A program made the position numbers and the translations under genes. From the NCBI GenBank assembly GCA_014378225.1, contig JACMOA010000094.1, positions 1-5,629 on the forward strand: a stretch of 5,629 nucleotides of DNA. Reading direction: 5' to 3'. This document shows positions 1-4,771 of the stretch, piece by piece. Origin of the DNA: Deinococcales bacterium. Lineage in GTDB: Bacteria; Deinococcota; Deinococci; Deinococcales; Deinococcaceae. Within the stretch, counting starts at the first letter, position 1. Each line of letters opens with the position of its first letter. The notes beneath the pieces were generated by a model that was given only the letters and a program-made list of their open reading frames with translations, made no database searches and was not told the DNA's origin.

Positions 1-5
1 GAAGC

Positions 6-569
6 ATGACCAACCCCATCCTGCTCGAGATTCCCGAAGAACTCCTCTCACAGCGCCTCGCCTTACGGATGCCCCGCCCAGGCCAGGGACGCGCAATTGC
101 GGAAGCAATTAATGCTTCACTGGGTGAACTGCGCCCCTTTATGAGCTTCGCCCAGTCCGAGACGACGCCCGAGGCGTGTGAACTCGAACTGCGGCGGGAC
201 CACGCCGCCTTCATCCTGCGGGAGCGCCTGATGTTTCAAGTCTTTCTGCGCTCGAGCGACGTTTTTCTGGGTGAGATTGGGTTTCGACGTCTAAACTGGG
301 ATGTGCCCAAATTTGAAATCAGCTACTGGCTGGACTCGAGGCACGCACGCCAGGGTTTTATGACTGAGGCCGCCCACACACTGATTCAGTGCGCTTTTGA
401 AACCTTGGGGGCCGCACGGGTGGACATCCGCTGCGCCTCGAGCAACGCGGCAAGCCGCAGGGTAGCGGAGAAGCTGAGGTTCACGCTCGAGGCAACCCTG
501 CGAAATAGTATGGTGTACGGCGACGGTTCGCCCGCCGACGAGTGCGTGTACGCTCGGGTAACCGCGTGA
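6..569 (+). CDS. GNAT family N-acetyltransferase (RimJ/RimL type), first of a tandem pair
   Basis: A 187-residue protein of the length usual for RimJ/RimL-type acetyltransferases, which move the acetyl group of acetyl-CoA to an amine, classically a protein N-terminus or a small molecule; the substrate here is unknown. Family signs in order are the ELRPFM segment (41-46), the GEIGF strand (89-93), the acetyl-CoA pyrophosphate-binding turn QGFMTEA (116-122), and the C-terminal NxASRRVAEK helix with LE and RN (147-167). One oddity is R158, where the family nearly always has glycine (K-x-G-F); the downstream paralogue keeps the glycine. No signal peptide or membrane segment, so cytoplasmic. The ATG at 6 is supported by alignment with the start of the next gene (NPxLLE in both). 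Only five bases of upstream sequence are visible, so promoter and ribosome site cannot be judged. The stop overlaps the next start by four bases. Family call is firm; specific role unknown. Confidence 0.9.
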   Translation: MTNPILLEIPEELLSQRLALRMPRPGQGRAIAEAINASLGELRPFMSFAQSETTPEACELELRRDHAAFILRERLMFQVFLRSSDVFLGEIGFRRLNWDVPKFEISYWLDSRHARQGFMTEAAHTLIQCAFETLGAARVDIRCASSNAASRRVAEKLRFTLEATLRNSMVYGDGSPADECVYARVTA

Positions 570-1132
570 AAAATCCGCTGCTGCTCGAGCTACCCGATGA
601 ACTGGACACCCCAAATCTGACTCTCAAACTTCCTCGAGCGGGATTCGGGGCAGTCATGTTCGAGGCCATTCGAGCATCAGCAAACGAACTCGAGCGCTGG
701 CAGGCGTGGGCGCAAAGTCCACCCACGCTGGAAGAGTGTGAACTCGAGTGCCGCACCGAAATCGCCCGAATTGCGGCGAGAACAGCGGTGATTTACCATC
801 TGTTTACGCTCGAGGACGCTATTTTTGTAGGCGAAATTGGGTTTAGCGTCATGGACTGGAGCGTGCGAAAATTCGAGTTGCGCTTCTGGCTGGACTCGAG
901 GTTTACGGGGCGTGGCCTGATGACCGAGGCGGCTCAGGCCCTGACGGATTTTGCCTTCAAGTCGCTCGAGGCTAGACGGATTTTTATGCTGTGCGACACT
1001 AGGAATAAGGCGGCGCGTCGGGTAGCAGAGAAGTGTGGGTTTGCGCTCGAGGGAATTCTCAAAAACAGCGCTCTGGACGTGCAGGACTCGAGCCTGTGGG
1101 TGGATGGATGTGTGTTCGCTCGAGTCCGCTGA
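566..1132 (+). CDS. GNAT family N-acetyltransferase (RimJ/RimL type), second of a tandem pair
   Basis: A 188-residue cytoplasmic acetyltransferase, about 45 % identical by hand alignment to the gene just upstream and collinear with it over its whole length. Visible family features are the ANELERW segment (39-45), GEIGF (89-93), the acetyl-CoA-binding turn RGLMTEA (116-122), and the canonical NKAARRVAEKCGF helix (147-159) followed by LEGILKN. The frame is open from an ATG at 542, but I choose GTG at 566. That start aligns residue for residue with the first gene, and its GTGA overlaps the upstream TGA in the classic four-base coupling arrangement; the 542 start would add eight residues with no counterpart. 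The two proteins are probably co-translated, and could be a heteromeric pair or two enzymes with split substrates. The substrate cannot be told from sequence. It contains ten CTCGAG sites. Confidence 0.9.
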   Translation: MKNPLLLELPDELDTPNLTLKLPRAGFGAVMFEAIRASANELERWQAWAQSPPTLEECELECRTEIARIAARTAVIYHLFTLEDAIFVGEIGFSVMDWSVRKFELRFWLDSRFTGRGLMTEAAQALTDFAFKSLEARRIFMLCDTRNKAARRVAEKCGFALEGILKNSALDVQDSSLWVDGCVFARVR

Positions 1133-1169
1133 CATGTCGCTCGAGGTGAGTAATCACTGATGCCCGAAA

Positions 1170-1240
1170 ATACGGAATCCGTGATATGGAGAACTATTGG
1201 GTGCTGTTCCCAATCGTTCGTAATTAAACGGATTCCGTAT
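1170..1240. repeat. Nested 71-base intergenic palindrome
   Basis: Outer arms 1170-1182 (ATACGGAATCCGT) and 1228-1240 are perfect 13-base inverted repeats. Each arm also contains ACGGA-N-TCCGT, itself a palindrome. Exactly eight bases inside each outer arm lie inner arms: GAAC-t-ATTGGG (1191-1201) pairs with CCCAAT-c-GTTC (1209-1219) around the seven-base loop 1202-1208. The whole is symmetric about position 1205 and could form a long hairpin or cruciform with an 8x8 internal loop. It sits between the convergent ends of the acetyltransferase pair and the ABC permease. It may be a small dispersed element (REP- or MITE-like), a bidirectional transcription terminator, or paired protein-binding sites. 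Only a short T tract follows it on the - strand and none on the + strand, so a standard terminator is not clearly supported. Confidence 0.8.
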
Positions 1241-1257
1241 AACTGATAATCAAACCC

Positions 1258-2526
1258 CTAACTCCTAAAAATCACCGACTCGCGCTTGAAAGAGTTCAAA
1301 GCCCAGGCCAGAAACACAAACGAAGCCAAAATATTGCTCACCACGCTAATAGCAATGTTTCCCAGCTCGAGCCTGCCTTTGACTACATCCAAAATCGCCA
1401 GCTCCGCGCCCAGAATGGGAATAGCGTAAAAAGCTGCGCCTGCATTGAGGAAATCCGAAAACTGAAGCAGCACCGCCGTGAGCGAAACCACGATGAGCAG
1501 CGGCGTGAGGTAGCCCTGCGCCTCCTTGAACGAGCGAGCGTACACGCAGATGGCCACCATCAACACGCTGACCACCAGGGCCACACTCAGCGCCACTGCC
1601 AGCAGGGTAAAAAACGTGGGGACGTCCAGGGTCAGGTTGCCCCCAAACGCCTGGGCCAATGCAGAACTTCCTTCGCGGCCACTGCCCAGCACCGCAGGCA
1701 GAATCACTCCGGCCAACATGCTCGAGAGCAGTAATCCCACCATGCTCGCCAGCGCGGTCAGCAGCGCGAAAATCGTGACTGCCATAAACTTGCCCAGCAC
1801 CACCTCGAGCCGACCCACCGGAGAAACGAGTAACACCTCGAGCGTGCCGCGCTCTTTTTCGCCTGCGGTGCTATCAATGGCGGTGGGCATTCCACCCGCC
1901 AGAATAAACTGCATGATGAACAGCGGAATGATGAAGGCAAGCTGTCCACTGCGGCGCTCTTCAGTGGTGGAGGCGTCTACCGACTGGGCCACAATGGGCG
2001 TGAGCGTCTGGGAAGGCAAACCCGAGCGCTCGAGCCGCGCCTTCACCAGCGTGTCCGAATAGGCTCGAATCGCTTCCTGAACTTTACTGGTGGCTCCAGT
2101 TTGTCCGCGCAAGCTCGAGAGTTTGGCGTACACCTTGATGGACACGGGCGCTCCACCTGCGGTACTGGGCAGCACGGCGGGCAACTCGAGCACCGCTTCT
2201 AATGTGCCGTCTTGCACTGCTTTTTGAGGGTCTCCACTGTATTTCTCGAGCGTCACTCCGCGTGAAATGACCGTACCATTCTGCTTTTTATCACCCTCGA
2301 GCGCCGCTTTCAAACCCGCTGGAATCCGCTCGAGTCCAATAACCCCGACCTTTTGCTTCTCGAGCTGCTGCCCTCCAATTAAGCTGCCCAGCAGCAGCGG
2401 CAATCCGATGATGAAAAACGGAATCATAATCATGGGCGTGAGAATGGTGCTTTGTAGGGTTCGTTTGTCGCGCCAGGTGGAAATCAGTTCTTTCCAGGCC
2501 ACCAGCCAGATGAAGTGTGTTCGCAT
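1258..2526 (-). CDS. ABC-2 type transporter permease, NatB-like
   Basis: A 422-residue membrane subunit of an ABC exporter of the NatB/COG1668 kind, partner of the ATPase encoded 137 bases upstream. The layout fits the family: short cytoplasmic N-terminus containing WKE...RDKRT (11-23), first membrane helix about 27-49, a large extracytoplasmic loop about 52-195, then helices near 195-215, 248-278, 304-329, 339-357, 362-380 and 390-411. The diagnostic motif STAGEKERGTLEVLLVSP (219-236) lies after the second helix. Known NatAB exports sodium; related pairs export drugs or peptides, so the substrate is open. The frame extends upstream to 2598, but I choose ATG at 2526: it has AAGGTGG eight bases upstream, starts like relatives (MRTHFxWLVAWKEL), and avoids a 24-residue leader encoded largely by heptamer repeats. 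It ends at TAG, 18 bases from the nested palindrome. Confidence 0.92.
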   Translation of the reverse strand: MRTHFIWLVAWKELISTWRDKRTLQSTILTPMIMIPFFIIGLPLLLGSLIGGQQLEKQKVGVIGLERIPAGLKAALEGDKKQNGTVISRGVTLEKYSGDPQKAVQDGTLEAVLELPAVLPSTAGGAPVSIKVYAKLSSLRGQTGATSKVQEAIRAYSDTLVKARLERSGLPSQTLTPIVAQSVDASTTEERRSGQLAFIIPLFIMQFILAGGMPTAIDSTAGEKERGTLEVLLVSPVGRLEVVLGKFMAVTIFALLTALASMVGLLLSSMLAGVILPAVLGSGREGSSALAQAFGGNLTLDVPTFFTLLAVALSVALVVSVLMVAICVYARSFKEAQGYLTPLLIVVSLTAVLLQFSDFLNAGAAFYAIPILGAELAILDVVKGRLELGNIAISVVSNILASFVFLAWALNSFKRESVIFRS

Positions 2527-2569
2527 ATTGGGTTCCACCTTTTGGAATAGTCTTCTTTCGGAAGGAGTG

Positions 2570-2622
2570 ATGAGCAATGAGTAATGATGCTCGAGCAAGA
2601 AGTCTGGTAACTGACAACTGAT
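2570..2622. repeat. Two short heptamer tandem repeats in an intergenic gap
   Basis: The gap between the ABC ATPase and permease genes (2527-2663) holds two short runs of seven-base units. The first, at 2570-2590, reads ATGAGCA, ATGAGTA, ATGATGC; 2563-2569 may be a decayed further unit. The second, at 2609-2622, reads AACTGAC, AACTGAT. A CTCGAG site (2590-2595) lies between them. The form recalls the short tandemly repeated heptamers (STRR) described in cyanobacterial intergenic DNA. AACTGAT recurs at 1241-1247, just beyond the permease gene. The copy numbers are low, so the calls rest on unit similarity and not on a long array. Besides these the gap holds only the permease ribosome site. Confidence 0.5.
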
Positions 2623-2663
2623 AACCCAATCCCCAGCACCAATTTACCGACTTACCCTCTGCC

Positions 2664-3449
2664 TCAACTCGCCACCAAGCGCCCTTCCTCTGCCTTGACC
2701 AGTTCAAAAAACGCATTCTCGAGCCGCTTCTCCCCTGCCCGCGCCCGGATGTCCTCGAGTGTTCCCTCCTCGAGCAGACGGCCTTTGTAAAGAATGGCGG
2801 CCCGCTCACTCACCTCCTCAATTTCGTCCATAACGTGCGTGGAATATAGCACCAGACGGTCTTGAGCCTTGTAGCTCTTCACAAAATCCAGCAGCGCCCG
2901 CCGCGCCAGGATGTCCAGACCGCTGGCAGCTTCGTCCAGAATCAGCACTCGAGGGTCGTGAATCACCGCCCGAGCAATGACAATTTTTTGCTTCATTCCA
3001 GTGGAGTGGTCCATCGTGCGCTTGACTAGAGCGTCGCCCAACTCGAGCAGACTGTCCAGCTCGAGGATTCTGCTCTGCACCTTAGAGCGCTCCATGCCGT
3101 AAAACCCGGCAAAATACTCGAGGATTTCCCGTCCGGTCAGCCTGTCGTAAAGGCCCATTCCGCCGTTGACCACGCCCAGAATCTGGCGTACCTTCTCGGG
3201 TTCCTGCCCTATGTCAAATCCTCCTACACGGGCGGTTCCGCTCGAGGGCGTCAGTAACGTAGATAGGCAGCGCAGCAGCGTGGTCTTCCCTGCCCCGTTG
3301 GGACCCAGTAACCCGTATACCTGTCCTCCAGTCACGTTTAAAGTCAGCGGCTCGAGCGCTTTATGGGTGGGTTCAGACTTCCCTCGAGCGGCACCTTTTG
3401 CAGATTTGGGGGTGTTATAAACTTTACTGAGTTCTGAAATCTGGAGCAT
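2664..3449 (-). CDS. ABC transporter ATP-binding protein, NatA-like
   Basis: A 261-residue cytoplasmic ATPase that powers the ABC-2 permease encoded next. Motifs seen are Walker A GPNGAGKTT (49-57), the GLYDRLTGRE segment typical of NatA relatives (99-108), signature STGMKQK (149-155), Walker B VLILDE (168-173) with catalytic E173, D-loop SGLD (176-179) and switch histidine H205 in STH. Two departures: the usual Q-loop glutamine is not evident (VVNGGMGLYDRL; NatA-type proteins often lack it), and the residue after Walker B is alanine (DEAASG) instead of the common proline. An insertion of Ala/Lys/Gly-rich residues (13-28) sits between the first strand and Walker A. The frame is open to 3494, but I choose ATG at 3449 because AAGGAG precedes it by five bases and relatives start MLQISxLSKVY. 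The gene lies 113 bases after the regulator gene and has a possible promoter of its own. Confidence 0.94.
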   Translation of the reverse strand: MLQISELSKVYNTPKSAKGAARGKSEPTHKALEPLTLNVTGGQVYGLLGPNGAGKTTLLRCLSTLLTPSSGTARVGGFDIGQEPEKVRQILGVVNGGMGLYDRLTGREILEYFAGFYGMERSKVQSRILELDSLLELGDALVKRTMDHSTGMKQKIVIARAVIHDPRVLILDEAASGLDILARRALLDFVKSYKAQDRLVLYSTHVMDEIEEVSERAAILYKGRLLEEGTLEDIRARAGEKRLENAFFELVKAEEGRLVAS

Positions 3450-3459
3450 TGTTTCTCCT

Positions 3460-3501
3460 TTGTAAAATCGTATTTTCCAGAACCACTTTTCCACAGTGGT
3501 T
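3460..3501 (-). promoter_or_regulatory. Possible promoter and operator-like inverted repeat before the ABC genes
   Basis: On the - strand a -10-like TACGAT (3472-3467) lies about seven bases before 3460, where the ribosome site AAGGAG of the ATPase gene begins; the leader would thus be only about a dozen bases. No good -35 is visible at the right spacing. Just upstream is a perfect seven-base inverted repeat, AACCACT (3481-3487) and AGTGGTT (3495-3501), with a seven-base spacer, placed about where a -35 element would be. It could be a binding site for a regulator, perhaps an activator given the weak -35. The rest of the gap to 3562 shows nothing except an AACGGATAACCC copy. Confidence 0.35.
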
Positions 3502-3562
3502 TCAAAGTTCTAAACGAGTTGAATGAAGGCTAAGTTGCGCTCGACCCAAAACGGATAACCCG

Positions 3563-3781
3563 CTAACCACTCACCAACTCGAGTTCCGGGTCAAAAATCC
3601 CCTCCAGCGGCGTGTTAAAAAGCTGAGCAAGCTTGAAGGCCAGCGGCAAACTGGGGTCGTACTTTCCGGTCTCGAGCGCGTTCACGGTCTGACGGGACAC
3701 CTCGAGCTTGTCCGCCAGGTCCGCCTGGGTCCAATTGCGTTCTGCACGCAGCACTTTGATGCGGTTTTTCATAAGCTGCAT
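3563..3781 (-). CDS. Small XRE-family helix-turn-helix transcriptional regulator
   Basis: A 72-residue DNA-binding protein made almost wholly of one HTH_3 (Cro/C1-type) domain. MKNRIKVLRAERNWTQ (4-19) is the standard opening; the helix-turn-helix spans about 18-39 with TQADLADKL, recognition helix SRQTVNALE, then the ETGKYDPSLPLAFKLAQLF segment typical of this short subfamily. It has no sensor domain, so any signal may come through a partner, such as the membrane proteins encoded just upstream in the same operon. I choose ATG at 3781 because GAGG lies seven bases upstream; ATG at 3772 (69 residues, starting MKNRI as many relatives do) is nearly as good. The frame's upstream extension to 3862 is not family-like. 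It follows the membrane-protein gene by 55 bases. It probably autoregulates the operon; the palindrome at 4652-4671 is the candidate site. Confidence 0.93.
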   Translation of the reverse strand: MQLMKNRIKVLRAERNWTQADLADKLEVSRQTVNALETGKYDPSLPLAFKLAQLFNTPLEGIFDPELELVSG

Positions 3782-3836
3782 ATCCCGACCTCGAGCGACA
3801 GGGTGTTGAATTGGGTCGTGTTGAGAGTGGATGTGT

Positions 3837-4244
3837 TCACCTCGAGCGCCACCAAAGCACAATGTAAGACAGCAGGTAAATGGTCATGGCGTAAAATAAC
3901 AAAAAGTAGACCGTGGGCTGTGGCAAATTCAGCCCCATAAAGTCGCACACCATAAATACCAGCCCGGAGAATACCAGCAGCACCATCCCTAAGGCAGCGG
4001 CCTCGAGATTGCGCTGACGCAACTGTTCGTCTGAAACACGTTGGTAGCGCACGATGTAAACCAGAAATCCCACGGCGTAGCCACTGACCAGCACAGCTCC
4101 CAATGCTTGAATCCAAAGCTGCTGGGTGGATTGCCCTATCTCAACTAAGATTGCTCCCACCATGAAAAGGAGAAGTAGAAAAGCACCCCAGCGAATAGAA
4201 AGTTGAGTTACGCGCTGCTCTCGAGAGGGTTTTTTAGCCATCAT
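3837..4244 (-). CDS. Four-helix membrane protein of unknown function, second of a paralogous pair
   Basis: A 135-residue protein I cannot name with certainty. It begins with a basic cytoplasmic stretch (MMAKKPSREQRV, 1-12), then four predicted membrane helices at about 19-36, 43-66, 81-101 and 111-132, ending in a short basic tail WWRSR. A charged loop, RYQRVSDEQLRQRN (66-79), separates helix pairs. Small membrane proteins of this shape with a central D-E loop, encoded next to a short XRE regulator, recall the DUF2178-type group; that is a resemblance, not an identification. It has the same length, N-terminal pattern (MMAKxxxREQxV) and D-E position (72-73) as the protein encoded upstream, so the two are probably diverged duplicates. 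Its ATG at 4244 follows the upstream TGA by one base and has GGGAG at good spacing, so they are likely coupled; ATG 4241 is possible. Confidence 0.85.
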   Translation of the reverse strand: MMAKKPSREQRVTQLSIRWGAFLLLLFMVGAILVEIGQSTQQLWIQALGAVLVSGYAVGFLVYIVRYQRVSDEQLRQRNLEAAALGMVLLVFSGLVFMVCDFMGLNLPQPTVYFLLFYAMTIYLLSYIVLWWRSR

Positions 4245-4245
4245 C

Positions 4246-4653
4246 TCATTCTCCCCTCGAGCGGCTAACAACTCCCAGGGTCACGCCCCACGCGGCCCAG
4301 CCCACTACCCACAGAATCCACAGCGGCATAGGGGGAAGTTTGAGCGCCTGCTCGAGCGGGAAATAGGTCATAGCCAGCAGCATGAGCGCCGCAAAACTCA
4401 CGCTTGCGGCTCGCAACATGTTCAGTTTTGCGTACTCGTCCATCTGGCGATAGCCGCCCCAGACCATCGCCAAAACGACCCACGGCAAACCTGCCATCAT
4501 CCCAGACTGCATTCCACTCAAAAAACTATTTCCACTCGAGCGGGCTAGTACCCCCACCACTACCCCGACTACTGCCACCGTCATAACAGCGGCCAATCCT
4601 CTAAACATCGCTCGAGAGACCTTCTGTTCTCGCTTATTGGGTTTAGCCATCAT
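4246..4653 (-). CDS. Four-helix membrane protein of unknown function, first gene of the operon
   Basis: A 135-residue membrane protein, unrecognised. It has a basic start (MMAKPNKREQKVSR, 1-14), four predicted helices at about 18-36, 52-68, 80-97 and 109-129, and a charged loop YRQMDEYAKLN (68-78) between helices two and three. The identical length to the next gene's product, the shared N-terminal MMAKxxxREQxV and the D-E pair at 72-73 in both point to an old duplication, although most other positions differ. The two could assemble together. The frame is open to 4674, but ATG at 4653 is chosen because AAGGAGG lies six bases upstream, an excellent ribosome site; ATG 4650 also fits. It is the promoter-proximal gene of the cassette, so it is made together with the XRE regulator and may signal to it. 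Function unknown. Confidence 0.85.
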   Translation of the reverse strand: MMAKPNKREQKVSRAMFRGLAAVMTVAVVGVVVGVLARSSGNSFLSGMQSGMMAGLPWVVLAMVWGGYRQMDEYAKLNMLRAASVSFAALMLLAMTYFPLEQALKLPPMPLWILWVVGWAAWGVTLGVVSRSRGE

Positions 4654-4671
4654 GTCAAGCCTCCTTGACAT
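4652..4671. promoter_or_regulatory. Operator-like palindrome over transcription start and ribosome site
   Basis: The perfect inverted repeat ATGTCAAG (4652-4659), CCTC, CTTGACAT (4664-4671) spans the ribosome site, the first two bases of the start codon and the predicted transcription start (about 4667) of the membrane-protein/regulator operon. The transcript would start inside the palindrome and lack most of the first arm, so it more likely works as a DNA site than as an RNA hairpin. Its length and symmetry suit a dimeric XRE repressor; the operon's own regulator is the obvious candidate. Another TGTCAAG half-site at 4697-4703 overlaps the -35. Confidence 0.55.
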
Positions 4672-4673
4672 CA

Positions 4674-4702
4674 AGAGTAAGGGAAACCTGACTTTTTGTC
4701 AA
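4674..4702 (-). promoter_or_regulatory. Promoter of the membrane-protein/regulator operon
   Basis: On the - strand a perfect -35 TTGACA (4702-4697) is followed by a 17-base spacer and a -10 TACTCT (4679-4674, four of six matches to TATAAT). This is the layout of a housekeeping-sigma promoter. Transcription would start near 4667, directly ahead of AAGGAGG, giving a leader of about 13 bases. The next feature inward is the palindrome 4652-4671, placed where a repressor would block initiation. Confidence 0.6.
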
Positions 4703-4771
4703 GCTTACTTTACATCAGAAAGGGTCATTGCCATTCATTAAACTCAAGCGCTGTCCAAACCTCTGCTCAAA

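Noticed and set aside
542..565. ATG at 542 as start of the second acetyltransferase
   Set aside because: It adds eight residues with no match in the paralogue; GTG at 566 aligns exactly and forms the four-base overlap.
1170..1240. Nested palindrome as a CRISPR-type repeat or a plain rho-independent terminator
   Set aside because: There is a single unit with no spaced copies, and no strong T run follows in either direction.
1526..2062. Long + strand open frame (178 codons) antisense to the ABC permease
   Set aside because: It mirrors a clearly conserved NatB-like gene on the other strand, and its product is Thr/Ser/Arg-rich with no recognisable domain.
2527..2598. N-terminal extension of the permease to 2598
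   Set aside because: It is encoded partly by heptamer repeats, is not family-like, and the ribosome site AAGGTGG serves the ATG at 2526.
4665..4693. TTGACA on the + strand (4665-4670) as -35 of a divergent promoter for the exported protein
   Set aside because: No -10-like box lies at 16-18 bases; the hexamer is explained as one arm of the palindrome.
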